From the NCBI RefSeq assembly GCF_030014955.1, contig NZ_JAGRPV010000001.1, forward strand, positions 5,518,001 to 5,582,000: 64,000 bases of DNA. Direction: 5' to 3'. Shown here one piece after another: positions 42,901 to 50,363 of this stretch. Within the stretch, counting starts at the first letter, position 1, and the number at the start of each line of letters is the position of its first letter. The position numbers and the translations under genes were made by a program. The DNA comes from Cohnella hashimotonis. Lineage in GTDB: Bacteria; Bacillota; Bacilli; Paenibacillales; Paenibacillaceae. The notes beneath the pieces were generated by a model that made no database searches, had not been told where the DNA came from, and saw only the letters and a program-made list of their open reading frames with translations.

Positions 42901-44747
42901 AGTCTCCGCGCAGCGCGGCCGCGGCGTTCAGCGTCACGCTGACCAAGGGCGTAGCGCCGGACATCGCCGATCCGACCTGGCCGTCCGGCGCGGAGCTCGT
43001 GGACGCCAACGTAACGCGCACCGGCGTCCGGTTGTCCTGGCCCGCTGCCGCGGACGATCGCGGCGTCGACCACTACGAGCTGGCGCAGGACGGCGATCCG
43101 GTCGCCTCGCCTGCCGCGGCGACATTGTCTTACGACGTCGGCGGGCTGACGGCCGGCACATCGTTTGCGTTCGAGATCGTCGCGGTGGACGCCGCGGGCA
43201 ACCGAAGCGCGCCGCTCTCCGCGACGGTGGCGACTTCGCCGCTCGTCGATCCGGCCAAGTTCGCGGCCGTCGACAACTACGCCGGCACGCCGGACCGGCT
43301 GGCCGGCACAGCTGATGCCATCGGCCGCGCCGGCTCGACCGTGCGCGCCTACCGCTGGACCGACGCCGACACCGACGGGGTCGTCGCGCCCGGCGAGCTC
43401 GGCGCAGCCATCGCGCTCGGCACGAGCGCCGCCGACGGCTCGGTCGCAGCCGCGGACCTCGGCGACCTCGCGCCTGGCGCGTACAAGTTCGTCGTCACGG
43501 CGACAGACGGCGCCGGCACCGAATCGCCGCGCACGGCGGCAGCGGCCGTGACCGTCACGCTGATGAAGGGCATCGCGCCTGACATTGCCGCACCTGCTTG
43601 GCCTGCCGACGCGGCGCTGTCCGTCTCGGCCGTTACTTACGAGAGCCTTAGGCTCGCATGGCCTGCCGCTCAGGACGACGGCGGCGTCGACCATTACGAG
43701 CTGACGCAAGGCGCGGGAGCGCCTGTCATCCTGACCGCCGCCGCGCTTTCGCGCGATATCGATGGCTTAGCTGCTTCGACCGTGTATGAATTTTCCATCG
43801 TCGCCGTCGATGCTGCAGGCAACCGAAGCGCTGCGATGACGGTTACGGCCACAACGCTGCCTCGGCCTGAAACTGCGCAGCCGTCCGAAGCTTCGAGCGA
43901 GACCAGACTTCGGCTGCTTACGCTCGAAACCGATGCCGGCTCCGTCAGCTTGACGCCTCCCTTCGACATGAACATACTCGCCTATGAGGCAACGACCATG
44001 GAGTCGCGCATTACGCTGAATGCAGAACCTCTTTCTCCAGCCGCCGTCTTGCGGATTAACGGACAGAGCGCCCTCGGCAAGCTCCCGCTCGCGGTCGATC
44101 TCGCCCCGGGCAAAAACGTTGTACAGATCGAGGTTCAGGCAGCCAACGGCAATATCCGCACTTACGACCTGACGATCAATCGCCGGGAGAAGCCTCCGGT
44201 TGTCACTTGCTTCGGCGATATCCGCGGCCACTGGGCGGAAGCGGAAATTAACGAAGCCTGCGCGCTCGACCTGGTTAAGGGCGGGCCCGAAGGCCTCTAT
44301 AGACCGGACAGCCCCGTCACTCGCGCCGAGTGGGCTGTCATGATCGCAAGATGGTTGAATTTGGACGCCAAAGGTACTGCGGTGGTCTCCGGGTACGCGG
44401 ACTCGTCCAGCATTCCGGCCTGGGCCAGAGAGGCGATTGCCGGCGCGACGGACATCGGCATCCTGAACGGCTATTCTGACGGCACGTTCCGCCCCGCCGT
44501 GACGGTCAGCCGCGCGGAGATGACGGTCACCCTCGTCCGAGCCGCGAAGTGGACGACGGATCCGAAGGCCCTCACGGATTTCGCGGACGACGCGAGCATC
44601 CCGTCCTGGGCAAAGCCGTATGCCGCAGCAGCCGCGATGCACGGCATTACGAACGGCAAAAGCGGAAATCGCTTCGAGCCGGACGCGCCTACGACCCGGG
44701 CAGAAGCGGCGGCGCTCCTCGTCCGGATGTCCAAACTCTCTAACTAA
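39909..44747 (+). CDS. S-layer-anchored surface protein with FG-GAP, Calx-beta and FN3 repeats
   Basis: Secreted cell-surface protein of 1612 residues. Signal peptide: residues 1-27, ending GAFAAG. Residues about 30-370 hold seven FG-GAP/VCBS repeats with calcium loops such as DLNGDGHLD, DVDADGFPD and DYDGDGRLD, probably one beta-propeller. Residues about 375-480 form a Calx-beta domain. Residues about 492-1319 are four 207-residue repeats, each with an EF-hand-like loop (DSNSDGIVDAGE, DADTDGVVDAGE) and an FN3 domain. A cadherin-like sandwich follows (LRLLTLETDAGSVSL), then three SLH domains (GDIRGHWAE, YADSSSIPAW, FADDASIPSW) that bind cell-wall polymer. AAGGAG lies 13 bases before the ATG, longer than usual. 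Probable role: calcium-stabilised adhesin or surface scaffold. Confidence 0.93.
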   Translation: MKRKLAGLVPAALALALAAAPIGAFAAGPKFQSGGPSYTMNGGSINDIAFADLNGDGHLDAIVSDVSNNRIAIFKGNGDGTLQATPQYLAVGISPREIAVADVDADGFPDLAVTSYSDDKITIILRNADGTFKPGIAYAAGDGPYGVVPVDLNKDGHLDLAIADNDSFQVSILYGNGDGTFQALVSRAVGNFPRYIIVGDFDRDTLPDLAVSNTGSANISVLLNQGDGTFNRSDFGGMLTPMYLVSGEFNGDGIVDLATADNGNPGGAAVLLGVGDGSFHTAVLYHTDPGTYPNDIAAGDYDGDGRLDLAVKNQGVGTLSFFNGNADGTFQPKFDLAINGYLASADLNEDGLADLAYASGASFTLMNSPAEGELAFSSPTFTVAENGGNATVTVNRTGSAYGQTKVRLQTSDGSAAAGADYTAVDATIVFGHGETTKNVTVPVADNSVHGTDRTFGVTISGPTNGATLGTQTSAIVTIQEDDPAPDTTAPTIDVSKFAAVDNYSGTQDRLAGAAGAVGEPGADVRAFRWNDSNSDGIVDAGELGLEIALGTSAADGSVPGADIGDLGPGTYKYVVTAEDAASNESPRTAAAAVSVTLAKGIAPDVADPTWPTGVELVGANVTRTGVKLSWPAAVDDRGVDHYELTQDGDLIDSPAAATLSYDVAGLTAGTSFAFEIVAVDAAGNRSAPLAATVATSPLVDPAKFAAVDNYDGTPDRLTGAAGAIGRSGATVRAYRWTDADTDGVVDAGELGTAIALGTSAADGSVAAADLDDLAPGAYKFVVTATDGAGTESPRTAAAAVSVTLAKGIAPDVADPTWPAGAELADANVTRTGVKLSWPAAADDRGVDHYELAQDGDPVASPAAATLSYDVAGLTAGTSYAFEIVAVDAAGNRSAPLSATVATLPLVDPAKFAAVDNYDGTPDRLSAAADAIGRAGATVRAYRWTDADSDGIADAGELGAAIALGTSGADGSVAAADLGDLSAGTYKFIVTATDGANVESPRSAAAAFSVTLTKGVAPDIADPTWPSGAELVDANVTRTGVRLSWPAAADDRGVDHYELAQDGDPVASPAAATLSYDVGGLTAGTSFAFEIVAVDAAGNRSAPLSATVATSPLVDPAKFAAVDNYAGTPDRLAGTADAIGRAGSTVRAYRWTDADTDGVVAPGELGAAIALGTSAADGSVAAADLGDLAPGAYKFVVTATDGAGTESPRTAAAAVTVTLMKGIAPDIAAPAWPADAALSVSAVTYESLRLAWPAAQDDGGVDHYELTQGAGAPVILTAAALSRDIDGLAASTVYEFSIVAVDAAGNRSAAMTVTATTLPRPETAQPSEASSETRLRLLTLETDAGSVSLTPPFDMNILAYEATTMESRITLNAEPLSPAAVLRINGQSALGKLPLAVDLAPGKNVVQIEVQAANGNIRTYDLTINRREKPPVVTCFGDIRGHWAEAEINEACALDLVKGGPEGLYRPDSPVTRAEWAVMIARWLNLDAKGTAVVSGYADSSSIPAWAREAIAGATDIGILNGYSDGTFRPAVTVSRAEMTVTLVRAAKWTTDPKALTDFADDASIPSWAKPYAAAAAMHGITNGKSGNRFEPDAPTTRAEAAALLVRMSKLSN
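41382..43865 (+). repeat. Four in-frame 621-bp tandem repeats inside the surface protein gene
   Basis: Units start at about 41382, 42003, 42624 and 43245, seen from recurrence of GTCGATCCGGCCAAGTTCGC and of GGCGTCGACCACTACGAGCT. Units 1 to 3 are close to each other; the FN3 half of unit 4 is clearly diverged. The EF-hand loop of unit 4 has lost one acidic residue (DADTDGVVAPGE). Repeat number is likely to vary between strains. Confidence 0.92.
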
Positions 44748-44768
44748 CTGTAATGGACAGCTTTAATT

Positions 44769-44813
44769 AAAAACGGGATTAGGCAGATTTGATTCCTGCC
44801 TAATCCCGTTTTT
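44769..44813 (+). terminator. Terminator of the surface protein gene
   Basis: Perfect 18-bp stem (arms 44769-44786 and 44796-44813, core CGGGATTAGGCAG/CTGCCTAATCCCG, nine-base loop) running into TTTTTGTTTT. It lies 22 bases past the stop codon. Confidence 0.95.
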
Positions 44814-44829
44814 GTTTTGGCCGATCGCT

Positions 44830-45254
44830 GGGCATCTACTTTCCTACGACAGTTGTTTGCGCATTTCGGCGCCCGGAACCGCCCATCTACTGCCCTACGA
44901 CAGTAGTTTGTATATCTCGGAGCCCGACACCGCCCATCTACTGCTCTACGGCAGTTGTTTGCGCATTTCGGCTACGAGCACCGCCATCTACTGCTCTACG
45001 ACAGTAGTTTGCAAATCTCGGCGCCCAGCACTGCCCATCTACTGCTCTACGACAGTAGTTTACGTATTCCGGCATCCGGCACTGCCCATCTACTGCTCTA
45101 CGACAGTAGTCTGCGTATTCCGGTGTCCGGCACCGCCCATCTACTGCTCTACGACAGTAGTTTGCGCATTTCGACGCCCGGCACCGCTCATTTACTGCTC
45201 TACGACAGTAGTTTGCGCATTCGGGCGTCCGGCACCGCCCAACTACTGCCCTAC
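44830..45254. repeat. 51-bp tandem repeat array, eight copies plus a partial one
   Basis: Units begin at 44830, 44881, 44932, 44983, 45033, 45084, 45135 and 45186, with a partial one at 45237 that merges into the TetR gene 3' flank; one is 50 bases long. Each contains GCCCATCTACTGCTCTACGA followed by CAGTAGTTTGCGCATTTCGG, with an inner inverted repeat CTACTG/CAGTAG around eight bases. Copies differ by a few substitutions, mostly outside the hairpin. Two open frames cross the array only because the period is a multiple of three. Confidence 0.92.
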
Positions 45255-45270
45255 GCCATCTTCTACGCTC

Positions 45271-45855
45271 CTACTGCGCCCGAATCCCCTCGAACCCGCT
45301 CGTCACCAGCTGCCGCACATAATCGTCGTCAAGCGGCTCGCCGGTCACCAGCAGCCGGTAGAGGATCGGTCCGTACAGCAGGTCTACGCCGAGCCCGACA
45401 TCCAGCGTTCCTTTAAGTTGTCCGCGCCGGATCCCTTTTTCCAGGATTCCCTTAGCCTCAAGCCTTCTCGGCTGAAAGTAACGCGTCCGGTACGCTTCGG
45501 CCAGGCCCTCGTCGAATTGCCCCTCGCCGACCAGCGCGGTAATGATCTTGCCTTCCCGACTCAACAAGAAGCGGGTCAAGTTCACGGCGTGAATCTGTAC
45601 GTCTTCGAACGCGTCGCCCGTGTCGGGCACCGGCAGCCGTGCCGAGGCGGCGGATAAAAAGCCGTCCATGACCACTGCGGCTTTGTTCGGCCACCATTTG
45701 TAAATGGTCGCTTTGCTCACGCCCGCGCGCTCTGCGATCTTCTCCACCGTCACCGCGCCGAAGCCGACCTCCAGCAGCAAATCGTACGATGCGGACAAAA
45801 TCGCCTGCTGCGTCTTCGGATCCCGGGGCCGCCCTCGCTTGCTCTGTTCTTGCAT
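45271..45855 (-). CDS. TetR family transcriptional regulator
   Basis: Repressor of 194 residues. A basic N terminus SKRGRPRDPKTQ precedes the helix-turn-helix TVEKIAERAGVSKATIYKWW; the Trp-Trp-Pro ending and the C-terminal FDEGLAEAYRTRYFQPRR are typical of the TetR_C_11-like group. Start choice: AGGAGG lies eight bases before the ATG at 45855 (MQEQSK); two earlier in-frame starts lie inside or before that site. It is divergent from the MFS transporter at 46058, with three operator-like repeats between them. Confidence 0.9.
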   Translation of the reverse strand: MQEQSKRGRPRDPKTQQAILSASYDLLLEVGFGAVTVEKIAERAGVSKATIYKWWPNKAAVVMDGFLSAASARLPVPDTGDAFEDVQIHAVNLTRFLLSREGKIITALVGEGQFDEGLAEAYRTRYFQPRRLEAKGILEKGIRRGQLKGTLDVGLGVDLLYGPILYRLLVTGEPLDDDYVRQLVTSGFEGIRAQ

Positions 45856-45902
45856 CCTCATGACCTCCTCCCTCACACGCGATCGCGTATTTGTGAACAT
45901 TA

Positions 45903-46020
45903 AAATACAATACGTTCAGTATACGAAAAAAGATTCGAAGAAAACGAAACGCCTATTTACAAAACGCTGCGTTCAGTATATCATAAGGTCACCAATTAAT
46001 AAACTGTACGTTCAGTATTT
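45903..46020. promoter_or_regulatory. Three operator-like repeats between TetR and MFS genes
   Basis: CGTTCAGTAT occurs at 45913-45922, 45970-45979 and 46009-46018. Extended copies are partly palindromic, for example ACTGTACGTTCAGT (46004-46017) and CTGCGTTCAG. Spacings are 57 and 39 bases. They overlap the likely promoters of both genes, so they are probable TetR operators. Confidence 0.75.
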
Positions 46021-46057
46021 ACTTGTTTATATGAACGTACCGGACGGAGGAAACAAC

Positions 46058-47278
46058 ATGCGAACGGAACAAAAAGTAATGGACGGCGGCATTTCGCGGG
46101 GATTGATGTTCCTGCTTGCAGCGGCTTGCGGCCTGATTGCAGCGAACCTCTATTATGCGCAGACGCTGGTGGGGCCGATCGGCGCTTCGACGGGACTGTC
46201 CGCCGGCGCGGCGGGCCTGATCGTCACGTTGACGCAAATCGGTTATGTGGCGGGGCTGCTGTTCATCGTGCCGCTTGGCGATATCGTCGAAAACCGCCGG
46301 CTGACGGTCGTCTCTCTCGCCGTGGCGGTCGCCGCGCTGATCGCGGCCGCCCTCGCGCCGAACGCGCCGCTGTTCCTGGCCGCGTCTCTCCTCATCGGAA
46401 CGGCTTCGGTCGTCGCGCAGGTGCTCGTGCCCTTCGCCGCTTCGCTCGCATCCGAAGCCCAGCGGGGCCGCGCGGTCGGCAACGTGATGAGCGGACTGCT
46501 CCTCGGCATCATGCTCGCGCGCCCGGTCGCCAGCTTCATCGCCGGCATCTGGAGCTGGCCTTGGGTATTCGCCGCTTCGGCGGTCGCCATCGCGCTGCTG
46601 GCGGTATTGCTGTCGCGGAAGCTGCCCGAGCGGCGGCCGGCGCCAAGCGTATCCTACGGCAAGCTGATCCGCTCGCTCTTGCCGCTGCTCGCCCGCACGC
46701 CGGCCTTGCGCCGACGCGCGCTGTACCAGGCTTTTCTGTTCGGCGCCTTCAGCCTCTTCTGGACGGTCGCGCCGCTCCACTTGGCCGACACCTACGGCAT
46801 GTCGCAGCAAGGCATCGCCTGGTTCGCGCTGGTCGGGGTCGGCGGCGCGGTTGCCGCGCCGATCGCCGGACGGCTGGCGGACAGAGGCTGGAGCCGGCCG
46901 CTTACCTGGCTGGCCTTAAGCGTCGCGCTGCTGTCCTGGCTGCTCCCGCACTTTTTCCACGGCCACTCGACCGTCTCGCTCGTCCTGCTCTTCATCTCCG
47001 CGATCGCGCTCGACATGGCCGTCTCCGGCAATCTGGTGCTTGGGCAGCGCGTCGTCTACGCGCTCGGCAGCGAAGCGCGCGGGCGCTTGAACGGCCTGTT
47101 CATGTCGATCTTCTTCATCGGCGGAGCCGTCGGCTCGGCGCTTGGCGGCTGGACGTACGCGCATGGCGGCTGGCAGCTCGCTTCGCTCATCGGCGCCGCG
47201 CTGCCGCTGCTGGCGATCCTCTATGCGTTTACTGAGAAGGGACGCAGAGAGATCGAAGCAAAACCTGCGATTAACTAA
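46058..47278 (+). CDS. MFS transporter (DHA1, YgaY-like)
   Basis: Inner-membrane transporter of 406 residues with 12 helices. The N-terminal motif AANLYYAQTLVGPIGASTGL is typical of the AANLYYAQPL group of putative exporters. Motif A-like sequence is VPLGDIVENRRLTVVSL, and the second half has AGRLADRGWSRPL. Start choice: the ATG at 46058 has GGACGGAGG seven bases upstream, while the long upstream extension of the frame covers the operator region. Controlled by the divergent TetR regulator, it is probably an exporter of an unknown toxic compound. Its stop overlaps the end of the converging broken gene by eight bases. Confidence 0.92.
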   Translation: MRTEQKVMDGGISRGLMFLLAAACGLIAANLYYAQTLVGPIGASTGLSAGAAGLIVTLTQIGYVAGLLFIVPLGDIVENRRLTVVSLAVAVAALIAAALAPNAPLFLAASLLIGTASVVAQVLVPFAASLASEAQRGRAVGNVMSGLLLGIMLARPVASFIAGIWSWPWVFAASAVAIALLAVLLSRKLPERRPAPSVSYGKLIRSLLPLLARTPALRRRALYQAFLFGAFSLFWTVAPLHLADTYGMSQQGIAWFALVGVGGAVAAPIAGRLADRGWSRPLTWLALSVALLSWLLPHFFHGHSTVSLVLLFISAIALDMAVSGNLVLGQRVVYALGSEARGRLNGLFMSIFFIGGAVGSALGGWTYAHGGWQLASLIGAALPLLAILYAFTEKGRREIEAKPAIN

Positions 47279-48641
47279 GCTTGGCCAGCTCTTCCATAAA
47301 AGCGGGTCGTCTTCCGTAAGCCGCCTTTAGCCGGGAGACGATCTCCGCTTGCCTGGACGCGCCGGCGATTTTTTTGTAGCGCTTGATGACGCCGCAGACG
47401 GCTCTGTAGTTTTTTCTTTCGCTTGCATTTTCCGCTTGAAGCTCGATTTGGTTTTCATAAATGCCCAGAACCTCTTCCAGGTAATCGAGAGCCAGCCGTT
47501 CGGCATGCGCTTCGATCTCTGAAGGATAGGCATGGACATATGCCATCAACTCCGGCAGATCGTTATTCTCTAGAATCAGCCGCAAGTACACGCCTTTGGA
47601 ACGCTAATCGCCAGCCTTTCTCAGTTCCTCGACGATACCTCGATAGAACGCTTCTTTATTTTCCCCGGCCAAGTTCGCAAGCTCTTCATAATAAGCATAT
47701 TCTCCGTCCAGCAGGAGCTCCTTGCCGAGCGCCGCCTGCTCCTGCTTGAGCGACAGTTTTTTATACGCTTCATACCGCTTGCGCTTCCACTTGGCTGCTC
47801 GTCCCGGCCAGGGCCGATCGTCCCGTTCCCCCTCCTAGGCCGCTTCGATCGCGCGGCGGTAATCCCCCGATTCCATAAGTCGGTCGATAATCAGCTCGCG
47901 GAACGAGGGATACTGAATATGCGCATAGGCAAACCGCTCCGCTTCTTCCTCCGATTCCAGAAGGAGCAGCCGATGCATGATTTTGAACAAATTTTCTTGA
48001 TAAAATGCTTTATATCCATCATCCGCGCTCTCTTCCAGCTGTTTCTCAAGCAAGCCTCTCAACTTTTCCCTAGGCTGCGGCAAATCGGCGAAGGTGACGC
48101 AAATATCAAGCACCTCGATGCGGTTCGAGTCCCAACCGTCGAACATATCGCTCTCGCTCAACGTCACCAGCCGATCAAATAGCCACATACGGGCCGTCTC
48201 GCTCTCTTCACGGCTTTCGTATGCGAGCTGCCCGATTTTCCCCAGACATTCCTGGATCAGCATGCCGATGTCGCCGCCCGAATCGTCCGCATATTGCAGC
48301 GCCTCCATGCACTCTTCCAGCATTAGAGACGTCATTTCCAGCGATACAGAGCGGCTGTGCCGGTCTCCGATGATTTCGAGCAGATTCTTCAGCTCCGCAG
48401 CAAACCCGGAAACGTCCCGATAGTGAATAAATTTTTGTCTGCCGGCGTACTTGTTTACGACCGACGCGATCATTTATTTAAAAGTTTGTACTTGCCGCTT
48501 GTCCGACTTCTCTTCACCGTATTTCAACAAAAGGCTGTTTTTCAGCATGGGATCCTGTTCGCAGACCTCCGCAACGATTCGAACAAGCTCTTCCTTGGAC
48601 AATCTATTCAATAGCATATCCAGCTCGGAAATTTCGGTCAT
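47271..48641 (-). pseudogene. DUF6880-like gene interrupted by three in-frame stop codons
   Basis: From the ATG at 48641 (GAGGAG seven bases upstream) one reading frame runs 457 codons to the TAA at 47271, interrupted by TAA (48474-48476), TAG (47835-47837) and TAG (47604-47606) but by no frameshift. The pieces read MTEISELDMLLNRLSKEELV..., MIASVVNKYAGRQKFIHY..., EGERDDRPWPGRAAKWKRKR... and RSKGVYLRLILENNDLPEL..., ending in YGRRPAFMEELAKLS. In order they match the C-terminal portion of the Bacillales proteins I know as SWIM-zinc-finger/DUF6880-like. No SWIM domain is present upstream. The stops look like single-base changes (AAA to TAA, and CAG/GAG/TGG-type codons to TAG). Otherwise the composition is intact, so decay is recent, or the stops are read through. 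Confidence 0.82.
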
Positions 48642-48727
48642 GACTACACTCCTCGGCTTTTCGTCGTTCTCTTTATTGTAACGGATCATAGCGTCCGTCC
48701 GCACACCCATTATTCGCTCTCCGCTTG

Positions 48728-48756
48728 TTGACGCACCACCTCTTAGGAGTTATTAT
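48728..48756 (+). promoter_or_regulatory. Candidate sigma-A promoter of the methyltransferase gene
   Basis: TTGACG (48728-48733) and TATTAT (48751-48756) with a 17-base spacer, 55 bases before the start at 48811. A second TATAAT at 48771 lacks a good -35. Confidence 0.5.
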
Positions 48757-48810
48757 GGATATTCAATGTCTATAATTTAAGATAGGAGAACCATAAAGGA
48801 GGCGGCGACG

Positions 48811-49587
48811 ATGCACAGCAAATCCGATCCCGATCAAGTAAGCCCGACAACCGAGGTAAAGCCTCCGGAAGCGATGTCCCGTCTAGGAACGGAAGTCCTC
48901 TCTCTGCTTCAGCCCGCCCCCGGGGAACGAATTCTCGACCTCGGCTGTGGAAACGGAGACCTGACGGCCCGCATCGCGGCCGCGGGAGCGATCCCGACGG
49001 GCATCGACTTGTCCGCGGAATCGGTGGCACTTGCGAGACAGCGGCATCCGGACCTTGATCTGCAAGCCGCGGACGCTAGTCTCTACCGTTCGGATACCCG
49101 TTATGACGCGGTCTTTTCCCACGCCGCGCTGCATTGGATCGGGAATGCGGAGGCCACGGCGCGCACCGTATCGATCGCTCTTCGGGAAGGCGGACGATTC
49201 GTCGCCGAATTCGCGGGCAGCGGCAATCTGGCTTCGCTGACCGATGCGATCGGGCAGGTGCTGTCTGCGCGCGGTTACGAACCGGAGGGGCGAAATCCGT
49301 GGTATCAGCCGACGATCGGCGAATATGCGAGTTTGCTGGAGCGGGCCGGTTTTCGCGTGACGTTCGCCCTGCACTTCGATCAGCCTTCGCCGTCCAAAGT
49401 CCCCTCGGGGGTCAGGGCCCTGCTGGACAGCTTCGCGGGTTATTTTTTCCCGGATATCCCGCCGGCGGAGCTCGCCTCCGTCTACGACGAAGTCGAAGCT
49501 GCGGTCAAGCCGCGTCTGTTCCGGGACGGCCAATGGATCATCGACAAAAGCCGCTTGCGTATCGCGGCCGTCAAGGCGTCCCGCTAA
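48811..49587 (+). CDS. Class I SAM-dependent methyltransferase
   Basis: Cytoplasmic methyltransferase of 258 residues. SAM-binding motif I is RILDLGCGNGDLTARIA (residues about 36-52), the acidic end of strand 2 is GIDLSAESVALARQ, and the motif II region reads YDAVFSHAALHWI. The pattern resembles trans-aconitate or small-molecule methyltransferases of the Methyltransf_11/25 group. AAGGAGG lies eight bases before the ATG. The methyl acceptor is unknown. It is followed 71 bases later by the YjfB-type gene with no clear link. Confidence 0.92.
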   Translation: MHSKSDPDQVSPTTEVKPPEAMSRLGTEVLSLLQPAPGERILDLGCGNGDLTARIAAAGAIPTGIDLSAESVALARQRHPDLDLQAADASLYRSDTRYDAVFSHAALHWIGNAEATARTVSIALREGGRFVAEFAGSGNLASLTDAIGQVLSARGYEPEGRNPWYQPTIGEYASLLERAGFRVTFALHFDQPSPSKVPSGVRALLDSFAGYFFPDIPPAELASVYDEVEAAVKPRLFRDGQWIIDKSRLRIAAVKASR

Positions 49588-49658
49588 ACCGTCGGCCGGC
49601 ACGCCGTATTCATCGATCGGCGAACCGATTCCGATATAGAAAAGGGGAGGCTGAGATT

Positions 49659-49835
49659 ATGGATATAGCGGCAATCTCGACAGGACTGGCCATGAACGAT
49701 CTGCGCCAGCAAGTTAGCATCGCCGTCCTAGGCAAGGTCATGGATACCGCGCGCCAGAACAGCGAGGCGGTCGTGCAGTTGACGCAGAGCATCGCGCAGC
49801 CTCATCTGGGCGGCAACATCGACATTCGCGTTTAA
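49659..49835 (+). CDS. YjfB family small protein
   Basis: Protein of 58 residues, MDIAAISTGLAMNDLRQQVS to the end, matching the YjfB/putative motility protein family of Bacillales (MDIAALS-type start, helical middle with VLGKVMDTARQNSE). No membrane helix. AAAGGGGAGG lies eight bases before the ATG. The gene is followed by a strong terminator and appears monocistronic. Function in the family is poorly known; a motility link rests on the family name only. Confidence 0.85.
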   Translation: MDIAAISTGLAMNDLRQQVSIAVLGKVMDTARQNSEAVVQLTQSIAQPHLGGNIDIRV

Positions 49836-49861
49836 GTTCCTGCAAGCGCGATGCGACGCCG

Positions 49862-49911
49862 GCGCAAAAAGCCGAATCGGCCTCGTAAAGGTCCGGTTCG
49901 GCTTTTTGCGC
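49862..49911. terminator. Strong bidirectional terminator
   Basis: Perfect 15-bp stem GCGCAAAAAGCCGAA/TTCGGCTTTTTGCGC with a partly paired apex. The T-run inside the stem serves both directions: the YjfB-type gene (plus) and the small membrane protein gene (minus). Confidence 0.88.
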
Positions 49912-49943
49912 TGCCGCATATCGCGGCAGGCGCGCCGGGCAAA

Positions 49944-50243
49944 CTACAAGCGGTCCAGCTCCCGCGCTTCGGCTTTGGGCCGGCAATCCTTGCATACGCC
50001 GATCGTCCGGCCGCTTTCGTCGATATAAAACGACAGCCGCGAATTGCGCGCGCGGCACAAAGAGCAGGGGCGTGCCTGCTCCCCTGCTGCGGATTCCCGC
50101 CTTTTCCCGGGCCGCTTGCGGGCGGCTCGAAACGGCACGACCTTGGCGCTGCGCGAGACGGCCCGCTTACGACGGCGCCGGCCTAACCAAAACGCCCCCC
50201 CTGCTCCCGCCAATAAGACGGCTGCAACAATTGCGATCAGCAT
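49944..50243 (-). CDS. Small membrane protein with cytoplasmic zinc ribbon
   Basis: Protein of 99 residues that I do not recognise. One N-terminal membrane helix, MLIAIVAAVLLAGAGGAFWL, is followed by a very basic stretch (GRRRRKRAVSRSAK). Then come two CxxC pairs (PCSLCRARN and GVCKDCRP) 20 residues apart, a zinc-ribbon-like arrangement. The orientation is probably N-out with the ribbon in the cytoplasm. AAAGGAG lies six bases before the ATG. It may be a single-gene unit; no function is proposed. Confidence 0.72.
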   Translation of the reverse strand: MLIAIVAAVLLAGAGGAFWLGRRRRKRAVSRSAKVVPFRAARKRPGKRRESAAGEQARPCSLCRARNSRLSFYIDESGRTIGVCKDCRPKAEARELDRL

Positions 50244-50271
50244 GCGGTTCTCCTTTCCTGCACCGGCCAGC

Positions 50272-50358
50272 TCAACCGATGGCCGCGAGCAAGTCGTTGA
50301 GCGACTCGGCCATCGACGGATGCGTGAAAATCGTATCGCGGAACGCCATATAAGGCTG
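50272..50358 (-). pseudogene. 3' remnant of a pyridine nucleotide-disulfide oxidoreductase gene
   Basis: The minus strand reads QPYMAFRDTIFTHPSMAESL then NDLLAAIG and a stop at 50272. This is the conserved C-terminal tail of mercuric-reductase/dihydrolipoamide-dehydrogenase-like FAD proteins, whose dimer-interface His-Pro (here in FTHPSM) contributes to the active site. Nothing upstream continues the protein: the sequence switches directly into the HxlR regulator gene (stop at 50364). It is most likely a deletion scar. Confidence 0.8.
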
Positions 50359-50363
50359 GCCGT

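Noticed and set aside
44830..45254. Could the 51-bp array be a CRISPR array?
   Set aside because: The whole 51-bp unit repeats with small changes; there are no unique spacers between short constant repeats, and no cas gene is nearby.
44812..45657. 281-codon open frame across the 51-bp array
   Set aside because: It is open because the repeat period is mostly a multiple of three; it has no ribosome binding site and runs antisense into the TetR gene.
45704..47278. Long 524-codon version of the MFS transporter gene
   Set aside because: The added 118 codons cover the operator region and part of the divergent TetR gene; GGACGGAGG places the start at 46058.
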